From Hymenopellis radicata (taxonomy: Eukaryota > Basidiomycota > Agaricomycetes > Agaricales > Physalacriaceae): a stretch of DNA of 64,000 nucleotides. This document shows positions 1 through 10,744 of the stretch, piece after piece. How positions within the stretch are numbered: position 1 is the first letter of the stretch; each line of letters begins with the position of its first letter. The translations under genes and the position numbers were made by a program. Under the pieces are notes generated by a model. The model saw only the letters and a list, made by a program, of their open reading frames with translations, was not told the DNA's origin and made no database searches. The stretch is from contig JADNRX010000020.1 of assembly GCA_015501595.1 (NCBI GenBank), positions 124,001 to 188,000 of the forward strand, in the 5' to 3' direction.

Positions 1-1055
1 TCCATGTCGTCCAAATGGACAATCCTCGATTCGCGTAGAATGGCGTTACAGATGAGAGATAGAGCCTGGACAAGGGACAATCAGATGCTTCATTGGCTGT
101 GGTGAATGCTGCGTACTCCTTCTTCGCCCTGCATACATGAACAGCCGATCCTGGCGCATCCTGGTTCCCCATTTTCGTTCGTACGGATTTTAGCGGTCTT
201 CATCCTCCTGACGCCTTCGTCGAACAACTACAAATATGATTAGTCGTTATCGAATACCGCAAACGTGCTGATGCTTACTTTAGAAGCCCCGTTAACTACC
301 CAGGCCTATCAATGCGTTCAGCGACACAACACACAGTTTGCGCAAAATCTCACGCACGCTACTTCTGGCTGTTCGTGACCTTCGCAGGCCTTCCACCATC
401 TCAGCAGCTATATCCCACGGCTGACCGCCCTCGTTGTCCCCATATATGCGAACGTCAGGTCCGCCAATGTTCGAAGACTTGATCTTCAATCGAAGTTTTG
501 CTTCCGCCAGCCTTTCCGTATACTCTTCCCGTTGACGTTGTTGAACTGGTGTCAAGTTTTCGGTCGGCATTGCATCTATTGCGCCTTGCCATGAGAGAGT
601 GCTAGGCAGATACTCTTGCAGCGCCTGCATCGACAGACATGGTCAGTCAAAGACCGAATCGAAAAGACGCCTCAGAGTCACGCACATCTTGGGCAGTGGC
701 GAGCCGAGCGCAAGCCTTGTAGTACGTAGGATCGATCCTGGTTGCCTACAACAGGATATGAGGACGCATTTATCGACGCATTGGAAGTGCCTTTACTTCT
801 ACAGCGTCCCCGCACGCGTCGAGATACCTGTTCGGTCGTCTGTATGCAGTGCATGGTGCCAGACAACGATTGAACGTACTGCTTCAGCGCGAGATGGCAG
901 GCGGAGCGGTTCGCCCACAAAATGGCATTCTGTGGATCAAGAGCAATGGCTTTGGTGTACTGCTCGTGCGCAGCCTTGTAGTCCTTCTGCGTGAAGAGGC
1001 GGTTGCCAGCTTCTTTCAAGGATGCAGCAAGCTGGCTGTTATCGGTATCAGTCAT
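1..1055 (-). CDS. TPR-domain protein, left copy, cut by the window edge
   Basis: N-terminal part of a tetratricopeptide protein, copied almost exactly at 32644-33701 on the other strand. The start at 1055 gives MTDTDNSQLAASLKEAGN followed by a TPR of the co-chaperone type (GNRLFTQKDYKAAHEQY, then AIALDPQNAILWANRSACHL). The first intron follows LKQ; the next exon reads YLDACGDA, and the last clear exon (about 630-360) contains LTPVQQRQREEYTERLAEA. The gene continues leftward beyond base 1, so the C-terminal half is not visible. TPRs of this type usually bind the C termini of Hsp70/Hsp90 or form other protein contacts; the client is unknown. No disabling change was seen in the part present. The alternative is that this is the decayed member of the pair, which cannot be judged without the left flank. 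Confidence 0.75.
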
Positions 1056-1288
1056 GGTGGTAGAAGGAAAAGAGAGGCGACGTTTGATTACTTCTCTTTT
1101 AGCAACAAAGAAGCCCTAAGCGAAGATCCTGGTCACGAGTTTCTTTGGTATTGTTCTCCAATTCCATTCAGGGCGACGCGTGATATACAACGTCGGTCAC
1201 GTCTATACGCGTCTAGGGCTGCAAATAAACGCGTCGGGAAAGGCCAGATGACTGTGGAAAGAAAGAGACTAGCGATTAGTCATCAGAT
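1..1288. repeat. Inverted duplication, block A, left arm
   Basis: This block is the reverse complement of about 32430-33701 with scattered substitutions and small indels; base 1 pairs with about 33701. It includes the TPR gene 5' half and its promoter. Homology fades just after the shared AGAAAGAGACT stretch near 1265-1288. It probably extends beyond the left edge of the window. Confidence 0.85.
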
Positions 1289-1396
1289 ATCTACCACTCA
1301 CAAGGAAACCTCTCACCGGACACCTCACCCATCCCTCCTTCCCGCTCTCGAAAGCTCGAATACCGCCCTTTCGATCCCTTCATGGGAAGGAAGCGA

Positions 1397-3393
1397 GTTC
1401 ATATGATGATGCAGATGCTTGTCGGTCCTCTCCGCCCATGCTCAGTCTCTAGAGGTGATTAGCTATGAATACACGATCGCGACTCGTGGTGTATGGATCT
1501 CTGAACTGGGCGCCGTAACACTCCCAAACCTGTCTCTGGGTACTTATGGCCGATTTGGTGAACCTTGTGCGTGCCAGCCTGCTACCTGCCCAACCTGGGG
1601 CAGTTCTGGGTTGATCTTCACAGAAGGCGCGGTATCTTGTGAAAGTTTTTCATTACTGACGAGCCACGAGTTGCCGTCTTCGTGTTGGAGAGGCAGTAGA
1701 AGTTGTTGATCGAGATACAGCTCGAAAGCTTTATGACCTCTCATTGGGACAGAATCGATGAGTATGTGTCGAGTCCCCCTTCAAGTCACCTTGGACCGGG
1801 CCGCCTTTACGCTTTCTGCATAGTATAACAGCGAGTTCCCAGAACTCGTCCCCGTTCTGCCGTCATAGAATCGCCAGGGGTTGGCGTGCCCGAGGGTAGG
1901 AAGTTTTCGCCCCTCAGTGATAGCGAATGGCACTGTATGCCGAGAGAAAGCAATCCTGTACCTGTGCCGTCACGTTCAGTCACCCGCGTCTGATATTCTG
2001 ATTGTGTCTGGAGCTTTCATACTGCTTTCATTCAGTCTTCAGTCTTCGGGAGATGCGTTGTGCGACTTAGGACGTACAGCGAGTTTAATGCGAAGCATCT
2101 TTAAAGTTCATTCAATTGAAAACTACACATACAGTGATACACACAAACAAACAGGACAGTAACGATACCTAATGTAATCACAGCGGTTAACCACTACGTA
2201 TTACTTCCTGCTTAGAGCTTGGAAACTTTTAGTCCTGTGGTGAAACTTCAGCAACGCGGTAAAGGAAGGTTTGAGAACAACGGACCTAAAGCAGCGCTCG
2301 AAAAAGCGTCTGATACTAGCACTCCGTCGAGGCTTGGTGGGTATTGAATGGGCGATGCTACTGTCGATGGACCTTGCATCACCTGTCAGTGAACCTGGAT
2401 GAACCTGGGTCGGTGTGCGTCCAAAAACGAACCATTTAGCGATGGAAGAGCAAGGTAGTGGGGTAACAATAAATTCGGATATCGACCGGCGTAAGCCTCG
2501 GTCGTCTACATGAACCGTGAGCGGCAAGTCCGATCCTTTACAAGAGACGTACTTTCTGGTGCTGGCGAGCATTCTGTAATGGTAAATAGAGCTCGGTTCG
2601 AAATGGCCGACACATTGTGGAAAGTTGGTACTGAAAGGACCCTGCGCGCCAGTTATGAAATCACCTGTGACAGAAGCATCGACCTCGAAATCTGACGAGT
2701 CAAATGAAGAATCCAAAGAACAGTCATAAGATGAGTTATAGAAATCTTCCTCCAACGAGGAGGCGTAGGGGCTGTCCTCGAGGTCGTCGGAAACTTGCAC
2801 GATGACACGGCGGTGCGCTAGTGCAGCAAAAAAATGCGAGCTTGTGTTATTGTCTAAAGAGTTGTTGAGTGCCTGAACGAGGGAGATCGACTCGCAAAAG
2901 ACGTGAAGTGACTGGGGAAGAGGGTAATTCCGTTAAGGAGGCGCGAGAGCTAGAAGGTGAGCTCGAAGCAAATGATGAGGACGCACTATTAGTATTACTG
3001 CGCAAAGTCATGTCAGAAGGCGTATCCGAGACGCTGGATGACGAAGAACGAGAAGCTACGTCAAGACCTTCCAGCTGGCCAGCAGCATAAGACTGAAGAA
3101 CGAGGTTAGTATCCTTCAATAGGAGCCGAACGTGCGCAAGATACCTTGGATGTCGACAGCGATGAGAAGACAATGTTCGACGTGTAAACAGCGGACATGG
3201 CCATTTTGGTTGTTATTTTGTAGATAGTGGTTCTCGGTCGCTGAATTATCGATGATGAAGGTAGGAGGCAACTGCAGTAAAAGATCGTGGCGGGTTTCAA
3301 GGTTGGATTGAAGCGGAGATCAAAATCGATCGGGAGCACTAGGACCTCGATTGGATTTGCAGTAAAGGCATAGTGCATTCAAGCAAGTACAAG
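1397..3393. repeat. Direct duplication, block C, copy 1
   Basis: Same order and orientation as 20225-22288, offset about 18.83-18.90 kb, with many small indels. Both copies start near a GTTCATATGATGATGCAG stretch and end just after GTGCATTCAAGCAAG. The block carries the serine-rich hypothetical gene and its downstream region. No terminal inverted repeat or target duplication was seen, so it looks like a segmental copy rather than a transposon. Confidence 0.8.
2201..3378 (-). CDS. Serine-rich hypothetical protein, copy 1 (probably disrupted)
   Basis: Product not recognised. The best frame runs from an ATG at 3378 (MHYAFTANPIEV), through a segment LLLKDTNLVLQSYAAGQLEG and a serine-rich stretch (SSSFASSSPSSSRASL), to a second open stretch at 2800-2201 that begins MQVSDDLEDSPYASSLEED and ends QALSRK. 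The second stretch is basic near its C terminus (PRRSASIRRFFERCF). Compared with the copy at 21115-22272, the segment just upstream of RLLLKDTN (near 3130-3145) differs in length by one base, which throws the two 5' frames out of register. At least one intron must join the halves. Copy 1 is therefore likely a decaying duplicate, though splicing could rescue it. Confidence 0.35.
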
Positions 3394-3846
3394 GGATGGT
3401 TGTTCTGTAGCTCGTTTTTGGAATCACCGGGGGTGGGGGGACAGTGTGTCTACAGCCAACGGGCCGTACAAATGCTGGTAGAATGGAAATCGAGAATTGT
3501 GTACGCGTGTCTAGGTTGGAATTCTGATTCCGACAGAGACGCAGCCTTGGGTGATACTTGCAGTCATATCCGTGCGCATGTAGTATTTGTTAGATAATTT
3601 GATGGATAAGTAGTTGTGCCAGAAGCAGAGTCTGCAAGAAATCAAAGTGCAGTCGGCGGGAAGGAAAGAGCTTGACGCGATCGAAATCCGAAAGAGGCAT
3701 TTGCGCTTTTCTCCTTCTGACCGTCATCTTTAGCCAATCCGGATGGCGACGTTTGCCACTGGCCGTAGGAGTAACCCGACGACTCGTTCATGGCCCGGCT
3801 GACGAGAGGCGGCTGGTGCATGTTCTAAAGTTGCGTGGGGAGGTAT
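3394..3846. other. Intergenic, no gene seen
   Basis: Sequence between the end of direct-repeat block C1 and the transposon target site. Only short ORFs without recognisable similarity. Confidence 0.4.
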
Positions 3847-4159
3847 ACCCCAACAGGCCCCGGGAAGCTCCCCTATACCGCCGGCGACCCCAAGGCCCTC
3901 AAAAGTTGCTCAAAAGTCCAAATTCACAAACCTTTAAGGTTTGTTTATTTACAAGGGCAGAGATTCTCGATCGGTTGGTCAGCGAATAAATGTGTTCCCG
4001 TGTTTTCAATTCAGCGCACGTTTCTCGCGTGGCCTCTTACTCAGCGTGTACTGTCATTCGGCCCGAATTACCGAAGCGCGCACCTAGTCTCGACCGCCAT
4101 TAGTTCTTCTTTTATGCGCAATTATGATTGAAACGACGTGATGACAAGAGGGTCAATAT

Positions 4160-4680
4160 CTGACCGGTGGTGCTTCTGCTTCCAGAGGCATCTCTGGAGG
4201 CAAAGTGGACCGTTGAGCACAGATTATGGCCCGAGCTGGAAGCAACTGGGAAGCACCTCAGAGGCATTGCCTTTCGGTTGCTTCTGTAGATGCTTCTGTC
4301 CAACTGGGAAACCTAGAAGCACGGTACCGATGTGATTACAGACAACCTGTTCACGGAGAGTCGCCTCAATGATTCAGAGGCACCTGCTCATTGCTGAGCA
4401 CTGAGCGGTGAGGGAGGTGGGCGATATACATACAGTATGTGTGTGTTAAGGGAAGCAAAATTATCACGTCTACGTTTGAAGCCACGGCGCGTACATTGAC
4501 AAGTTCCTAGTGCCCCAGCTACTAGCCTACGCGTACTGAAAGATAGTTTAGCCGAGCCCGCCTTGGACCATTTTGGTCCATCACGGTCGGTTCTTGGCTG
4601 CTTCCCGGTTGCTTCTTGGTTGCTTCTGACAGTGCCTCTGGAAGCGCTTCCAGAAGCAGAACTGTTGGCGGTTGGATGTT
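4160..4680. repeat. GCTTCTG/CAGAAGC-rich inverted repeat region inside the transposon
   Basis: GCTTCTG, GGAAGC and CCAGAGGCA words recur in both orientations. The left part (about 4169-4195, GCTTCCAGAGGCA) is inverted relative to the right part (about 4633-4662, which contains the palindrome CTGGAAGCGCTTCCAG). It looks like the ends of an older, decayed MITE about 0.5 kb long. No clear target duplication was found. Confidence 0.4.
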
Positions 4681-5179
4681 CTCCAAGAGGAAGACGTTGA
4701 TCACTTGCACCAAATTCTGCTGGTTTACCTCTTACCTCCTTCGTCGACTCATTGGTAACACAGCTGATACAGTAACGCCCCTCGCTTCGTAAGCCATTCC
4801 TGGAGGGTGGGTCTAAAGCCTATCCGACAGTGCAAAAAAGACTTCGACTGGCTTCTCCGGATCTGCCTTCTTGACGCTGGACGCGCCCGGTGTACGTCCG
4901 ACTGTTTCTGTTCTGTTTTCAATGCCGGCGGATGGTAGCAGCTGCATTCGCCTACTTGAAAGAGGACTCGGTGAACGCGTGTCAAGCCCTACCACGACTG
5001 CGAGGAATAGGGACACCGTTTACGGTGAACACGGTGACGGAGGCGCGAACGGCGCGCTAATCCAAGCCTCTAGGCGTTATCCTCTGCTGGAATGACCGGT
5101 CTTTATACCATCCCGTTCATGGACGAGCGCGAGCCAGCCTTGACAACCCCCTCTATCATTTCCATCCAGCAGCTCATAG

Positions 5180-6240
5180 GCCGATATAGGCAGCGTCGCA
5201 TCTGTAAACATCCTTGGCCCCACGCTTGTCATTCTCAACGACCAACCACGCGTCGCAGCCTTCGGCGCTTACCAGATTCTCAAGAAATATGTTTGGATCG
5301 CGAAGAACAGGCTACAGCGACTGTCATTCGGCCGGAAACCCGAGCCTTAGTCGCTGAAGTTCAGCAAGATCGTCATAGTGGTACGCCCTGTTCCCTCCAT
5401 AGGTCGTGCTTCTTAGCACCGCCGTTCTCAGCTCAGGAAGTAATCGACATCATGCGCGACAAGCTCCAAAACATGGAGCCTCAACTGATCGAATCGAAGC
5501 AAAGGGTAGCTGGATACAATGTGAGTTAGCTTTACTTTCGCATGTGATGGAGCGTTCAGCTACACATGTTTTTAGATCTTACAGGCGGTTCGACTCGCAG
5601 ACCATGACTCTCAAGTTAGCCGAGGAACAAAGTGGAGACCTTCAAGCAGAGTTCCACTTCTGTTCGTATTCTTTGACTGCTGAAACACCTTGCAGAAGCG
5701 GCTGGAGACATCATATGCGGTACTAGGACCGCAGTTTTTATTGTTTCTGGCTAACATATCTTGACTAAGTATCTATAGACCAAACTGGAAACTGCATCAG
5801 GCGCTGCACGCTCGGAAGTTTCCACTGTCATCGAGGAACAAATGTCTGGCTTGGAACATTTACTACAAGAACGCAATGCTCTCATCGTATGTTTAGCTAT
5901 TAATCCACCGAACTGATGACTCACACGTACCCAGGCAACACTAGAGGCAACGACTGCCACTTAGCGCATCAAAGCCCGGATGAACGACCACTCTGACTCG
6001 TCGAAAGACCCAATTCGATAAATGTCGAAAAGACCAGAAGACAGCTCAACAGCGTGCTCAAGAACCTCCAAGACCAGAAAGCATCCCTTGACAAGACTGT
6101 TAAAGGCTTACAGAACGAGGCTAAGGCGCGTTAATTAGGCAAGAGGCACAATTTCAACAGTGTCTGAAGATCGAAACTGACAAGGCCGATGTCGCCGCGA
6201 AGGAGCCCGACTACTCGCGAGGGATAGCCAGCGACTCTTG
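5180..6240 (+). pseudogene. Decayed host gene fragments (coiled-coil type) carried by the transposon
   Basis: Exon-like pieces with coiled-coil character appear in order on the + strand: QEVIDIMRDKLQNMEPQLI (about 5438-5515), then a GT-AG intron, KLAEEQSGDLQAE (about 5615-5650), TKLETASGAARSEVS plus EEQMSGLEHLLQERNALI (about 5780-5886), and LKNLQDQKASLDKTVKGLQNEAK (about 6055-6130). Frames change and stops intervene, so no intact product exists. An upstream stretch (about 5190-5285) reads SVNILGPTLVILNDQPRV, which resembles the N-terminal region of fungal cytochromes P450. Both look like captured and degraded host sequence. The parent genes are not in this window. Confidence 0.4.
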
Positions 6241-6279
6241 GAGACAACGATGATTGAGTTAGATTCCCGAGACGACAAC

Positions 6280-6782
6280 TACTGTACGGTTTCGACCGTA
6301 CTGTAGCGTTTCGACCATAGGTTCGCAGCTTGTGACCCGATATGCTGTGAACTTACAGCGAACAGCTTCGCAGACCCTTAAATTCCCTTATTTGGATAGG
6401 CCCGCCACAGGCAGGACCTGAAATTTCTGCTTTTGGATGCTCGTGCCTGGCTAAGAGGCTCCGTGACGCAATATGCTATATGTATAGGTTCGGTTCGTGA
6501 GGCCGCGTGACCCGATATGAGAATATACGGTTGAAACGCTACAGTAAGTTCGCATAACGCGTCACGCGGGCCCGAGAACCGAACTTAGCTTAAATCATAA
6601 CGCATCACAGACCTCAAATCCAGGGTCATATCGCCCAAAATGGCAAAAATTTCGCTCCCGCCTACGGCGGGACGTCCAAATAAGGTAAGTCGGGGCTCCG
6701 TGCCTGAGAACGAACTTGTTTCCTGTAAGTTCGTTGCATAACGCGTCACACCCCACGAACTTACGGTCGAAACGGTACAGTA
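6280..6782. mobile_element. MITE (outer), interrupted by a second MITE
   Basis: Left end TACTGTACGGTTTCGACCG (6280) is matched in inverse by ...CGGTCGAAACGGTACAGTA ending at 6782 (one difference). The left arm is split at a TA by the inner element; removing that insertion restores the terminal repeat continuing into AAGTTCG and an element of about 255 bp. It begins TA and ends TA, as expected for TA-targeting Tc1/mariner-like MITEs. No coding capacity. Confidence 0.75.
6299..6546. mobile_element. MITE (inner), inserted into the outer MITE with TA duplication
   Basis: Starts TACTGTAGCGTTTC at 6299 and ends GAAACGCTACAGTA at 6546, an inverted terminal repeat of about 20 bp with one or two mismatches. 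TA occurs at both junctions (6299-6300 and 6545-6546). It is about 248 bp, the same size class and related ends as its host element and the one at 6892. Internally it carries ATATGCTGTGAACTTACAG-like words. Confidence 0.75.
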
Positions 6783-6891
6783 GTGCACCCGTCGCGGGGA
6801 CAAGCAGTTTTATTCAACCGGTTACCGGTACGAAGTCACAGCGGTTGTGGTCCAGCGGCCCAAGTGTTTGTCGCGTGTGTCCGACCATGCA

Positions 6892-7140
6892 TACTGTAGT
6901 GTTACGACCCCATGTTCACGTAACGTGTAACACGGGGTCGTGAACTGAACTAAATCGTGCACCATAACATGTAACACTCCGAAATTTGCGCGTTGGGAGA
7001 CCCAAAAAGGGAATTTCCGCTCCAGCGGCTAACGCCGCCGCTCCTTTTATGGTAATTGAACCCTGAATGAACTAACAGTTTGTTAGTTCACAATCATAAC
7101 GCGTAACGCCCCATGAACATGGGGTCGTAACACTACAGTA
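6892..7140. mobile_element. MITE with 27-bp perfect terminal inverted repeats
   Basis: Bases 6892-6918 (TACTGTAGTGTTACGACCCC and seven more) are the exact reverse complement of 7114-7140. The element is 249 bp, non-coding, AT-flanked and TA-ended. Inside are further palindromes (CAGTTTGTTAGTTC) and repeats of CATAACGYGTAAC, also seen in the two MITEs at 6280-6782. The perfect ends suggest recent insertion. Confidence 0.85.
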
Positions 7141-7943
7141 TTCTTACCAACATTGAACAACCAGACTTAACGAACTTGAGATGGATGGCTAAAGTTATCA
7201 TGGCCCATGTGCACTGCAACCTCTGTTTCCATTGGTGAGGAAGGCATCGAGAGTGTACTTACTTTCAAAAGATTCTGTATAACGACTATAAATCGATGTC
7301 GACAAGAAAGGTTTGTGCCTCGCCGCTTGTCGGCCCATGCCCAATCAAGTCCAAAAATCGCTGAGGTCTGTCACCTCACGTGATTGATGTCACGCCATTT
7401 GTAACGCATTTCGTCCGGCCCACCACTCTCAGCGACGTAAAACGCGTTAACAACGGGAATCGAACGCCTGGACAACATGAAAGTAATGCGCTGAGGGCCA
7501 GCTTGCACAGCGCAGCCTCTTGACTATGCATGTCTCCATGTTCACCTCAAAGGAGGTACCTCGTCTCTGAAAAGTCCAATCTTCGCCGGGCCTTAGCTCG
7601 AATTGCCCTCAAAAGTCCAAGTTTTCGCCGGGGTTTTGGTCGATTTTGAGTTCTCAAAAGTCCAAAAATCGCCGGCGGTATAGGGGAGCTTCCCGGGGCC
7701 TACCCCAACTTGTGCCGACAAAAAGAGTACGCGTCCCAACGGTAGCGTCCGGACCCACCTGATTCTCTCTGCCAGCTCAAGTTGGCCGTCGATCCACGTC
7801 TCCCCAACACGCGTCGACAGCCGCGTCGCATTCATCGCGCGTGCCGGATGATATGCATCACCGTCCCGGCACGTCGACAGAATAAATAACATAGGGAATT
7901 GTGTGTGGTTCCGAGTCTTTCCAACAACCACAACCCCAACGAT

Positions 7944-9079
7944 ATGACCCCAAAGCCATCTATTGCCATCGTTGGTGCGGGCCCTAGTGGTCTCACTTTT
8001 GCGCGTATCCTCCACCAGGGCGGAATAACATCCACCCTCTTCGAGCTCGATGCATCCGCGTCCGCACGCGGCCAAGGCGGCACCCTGGACATCCACGAGG
8101 AAAGCGGGCAGCGCGCCATAGCTGCTGCGGGGCTGACAGCCGAGTTCCAAAAGATCGCCCGGCCAGAGGACGACATGCTCCGGCTCGCGGATAAGACGGG
8201 TTTTCTACACATAAACCAGGAGAACCCCGGCCAGGAGCGCCCTGAAGTCGACCGCGCGCAGCTCAGGCGCATGTTCGTTGAGTCCCTTCCTGCTGATTGC
8301 ATTCGGTGGGGATCCAAGGTCGTTTCTGTCGCCCCCGAATCCGCCGGGAACAAGTTTGCCATCACCCTCGCGGATGGATCTACGGCTGGCGGGTTCGACC
8401 TCGTCGTCGGCGCTGACGGGGCTTGGTCGCGCGTGCGTCCTCTTCTTACGGACGTGACGCCGTTCTACTCTGGGATCAGCAGCGTAGAATTCCACACGAC
8501 ACACCCAGACATGCTCACGCTCGTCGGTCGAGGAAGCTACTTCTGCTTGAGCGACAACAAGGCGCTGTTTGCGCAGCGCCAGGGCGACGGGAGTGTGCGC
8601 ACGTACACGATGCTGCGCGTGCCGGAGACGTCGCTGGAGGATCAGGCGTTCCAGTTTCCCCAGGACAAGCGGCGGCTCGTAGAAGAGCACTTCGGGGACT
8701 GGAGCGAGGCGAATAAGAATTTGGTGTTGCTTTCTAGAGATAATTGGATTGTGGAGAGGAAGCTGATGATGCTGCCGGTGGACCATAGATGGGAGACGAG
8801 GGCGGGGGTGACGCTGTTGGGGATGCGGCGCATGTGATGACGCCGTTTGCGGGAGAGGGGGTGAACAATGCGCTGGTGGATGGGATGGAGCTTGCGCAGG
8901 AGGTGTTGAAGAGTCCGGGTGATTTGGGAAGGGCGGTGAGGGAGTATGAGAGGGGGATGTTTGGGAGGATGGGCAAAATGGCGGAGGAGACGATGCGGGG
9001 ACTGGAGATGATCTTTAATGACAGGGCCCCGATTCCCTTCAAGGAGTTTATGGAGAGCCAAATGCCGCCGCCCGAGTGA
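7944..9079 (+). pseudogene. FAD-dependent aromatic-type monooxygenase (TetX/PHBH fold), single-base frameshift
   Basis: Flavoprotein hydroxylase of the class that oxidises small aromatic or polyketide-like substrates with NAD(P)H and O2; the substrate is unknown. The start at 7944 gives MTPKPSIAIVGAGPSGLTF, with the GxGxxG dinucleotide-binding motif. An acidic residue ends beta-2 (FELDAS), and the DG motif is GADGAWS. The third FAD motif, GDAAHVMTPFAGEG, lies in another frame: at 8818-8821 the run reads GGGG where five G are needed, so the first frame stops at 8837 and the rest continues to 9079. Corrected length is about 378 residues, normal for the family. It has no introns, unlike most neighbours. 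It is either a recent pseudogene or carries a homopolymer sequencing error. Confidence 0.8.
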
Positions 9080-9285
9080 AGGGCTTTATTTCTTTACATG
9101 TATGTTTTGGTAGGTATCAGTAGTTATAGGCAAGTCGTCTAGCTTCATAAGCATAGCAAATTTAAGGACCATTCAGATTATTTTGTTTTCGCGTTGCTGC
9201 ATTCTTGGCATTGTGCATGATGATTGTAATTTATCTACATGACCGCAAAATAACCATCCTTACGCCAATCGATACACGAACCCCA

Positions 9286-9684
9286 CTACTTTGCGCTTAC
9301 ATCGCTAAATGCAGTCTCGATACCCGACTTTATGGCGAAGGGAAGACAATCGTTCCTTCTACGTATTATAAACGCTAAATGGTCTGTTGTTCTCAAGCCT
9401 TCCCTTATCGCTTTGTTGAAGATTCGCGACCGCAGAAAAAAACTCAAAGCTCTCAGCAGAAAGTGATACACACTCTGGCGTTCGTTGTGAGTGGCCATCC
9501 TGTGCTCAGGTTTAGGTATGTTAGGCCAGCCACCTACAGGAGATTGTCGACGAAGAATATCGTGACGCGTCTTGCGCTCATGTAGGTGTGCTCTAACATG
9601 ATGTGTGAACGTGTCAACCCAAGCACGTTCCTCCCAACAGTTGGAAGGAATGACAGCAAGTCTGTCAAGTAATCTAGGATTCAA
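9286..9684 (-). CDS. Hypothetical protein, 132 aa, doubtful
   Basis: An uninterrupted frame starting MNPRLLDRLAVIPSNC and rich in Arg and His. It has no recognised domain, signal peptide or homologue in the window. It lies in single-copy DNA between the flavoprotein gene and inverted-duplication block B. It may be chance. Confidence 0.2.
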   Translation of the reverse strand: MNPRLLDRLAVIPSNCWEERAWVDTFTHHVRAHLHERKTRHDILRRQSPVGGWPNIPKPEHRMATHNERQSVYHFLLRALSFFLRSRIFNKAIREGLRTTDHLAFIIRRRNDCLPFAIKSGIETAFSDVSAK

Positions 9685-9891
9685 CGCAACGAAGTGCGGA
9701 TATAGGACGTTGTCATAACCCCAGCGAGACCGGAAAGCTTTCGTCGCTCGTCAACTAAATAGGTATAGCCTTAGCATGACAGCATTGCGAGCACCATGCA
9801 TGCAATAGACCGGTCGACTGCTATACCACGGTCGCGAAGGCGACACATCATTCAGTGTATGCTTGTTGGGACAAGCACGTCAAGCGTGCAT

Positions 9892-10581
9892 TCAATGTTG
9901 CCGTCGAGGAGATGCGCTACGCCGCCGCCGGGGTTCCTCCTTGTCCCGACGATGTCGCCTTGGCTCTCGTTCCCCTGCGGGCCTGTCCTCTGCCTCGCTC
10001 CGCTCTTTCCTCTCCCTCTTCTCTTCCCTGCTCGGCTCACGGTGGTCTGCGCGATCCTTCCTCCGTTTCCACATGAGCTTATCCAAGCATTTCGGACACA
10101 GTACGGTTTTGACGAGCGCAGACTTGGCTGCTCCATGTTCGGTGTACGCAAATGGCAGCTCGAGCGTCGTCAGAGAGGATGTCGTGTGGCGTGGGTCGTG
10201 TTGAGAACATCGTGTATTTCCGCAGGAAGTTTCACCAGCACCAGAAAGGACCTCGTTTTCTGTGCGCCATCGAAGAGCGAACTGGATAGTAGATGTGAGC
10301 TATCAAGGACAGAGAAAGCAGACGAACACGTACGTTTCCCGACTTGTAGTGCTTCAAGTCGCATACAGCAAATTCACGGTACAGGCTTGAATAGTATTTG
10401 GATGCGAGTTTGTCTTCCCAGCTCTGTTCCTTGCCTTTAGTTTCGTCCTCTTCATCTTCGCGTAGAAATCTAATGAAATTCAGCATAGCAGTTGTTGTAT
10501 TTACTTGTGGGAGGCTTTTAGCAACTCAAATTCGCTAGGTCCAGCTACAGGCGAAGGGCACCGTCGAGACCCGTACAACAT
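9892..10581 (-). CDS. FRA10AC1-family protein, left copy
   Basis: Homologue of human FRA10AC1 (Fra10Ac1 domain), a nuclear protein linked to spliceosomes. Three exons read in frame: 10581-10505, 10469-10334 and 10281-9892, about 200 residues. Recognised stretches are SEFxLLKASHKFLRED, WEDKLASKYYSSLYREFA, FALRWRTENEVLSGAGE, and a Cys pair region ending TVLCPKCLDKLMWKRRK, followed by a basic Arg/Glu/Ser tail (RRRRSASPRRQH). It lacks the long N terminus of the human protein. It differs from the right copy by a 9-bp insertion in exon 2 and a few substitutions such as EHGAAKSAL versus EHGEAKSAL. Both copies look functional. It is divergent from the kinase gene, sharing a short promoter of about 160 bp. 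Confidence 0.8.
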
Positions 10582-10744
10582 GGTGGTAAGAGTCAAGTCC
10601 TAATTTGGTCATGACGATCGACGCGTTTCCTCTTTCTACTTTCATCTTCGCGTTTCCTCTTTGCTAGTTCTCGTCTCAACTATTCAGCGATTGCAGCATC
10701 ACCGCTAGCTCTCCTTTCCCTACACTGCCACACAGCTGGTCATA

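Larger units (their letters stand above)
3855..7701. mobile_element. Non-autonomous DNA transposon, 33-bp perfect TIRs, 8-bp target duplication (hAT-like)
   Basis: The 33 bases at 3855-3887 (starting AGGCCCCGGGAAGCTCCC) are the exact reverse complement of 7669-7701. Directly outside lies the same 8-mer, ACCCCAAC, at 3847-3854 and 7702-7709, a classic target-site duplication. The right end carries three spaced copies of AAAAGTCCAA followed by TCGCCGG (near 7571, 7613 and 7655) and the left end has related AAAAGTCC copies (3900-3925), as expected for transposase-binding subterminal repeats. No transposase ORF is present. The 3.85 kb interior holds decayed host-like exons and three smaller TA-inserted MITEs. 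An 8-bp duplication fits hAT and some other superfamilies (for example Zisupton/KDZ); the family cannot be fixed without a transposase. Confidence 0.85.

Noticed and set aside
7440..7530. Possible tRNA or tRNA-derived SINE on the minus strand (GCGTTCGATTCCC resembles a B box)
   Set aside because: The expected acceptor and T-arm pairings do not form and the A box is poor; not called.
3855..7701. MULE with a 9-bp target duplication
   Set aside because: The 9-mer TACCCCAAC is present at both sides, but counting the symmetric A/T end bases as part of the TIR leaves 8 bp directly adjacent; Mutator cannot be fully excluded.
8205..8786. 193-codon open frame on -
   Set aside because: Antisense shadow of the GC-rich flavoprotein gene.
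9796..10440. 214-codon open frame on +
   Set aside because: It is antisense to the FRA10AC1 exons, whose translation is recognisable; the same shadow occurs in the right arm (31109-31516).
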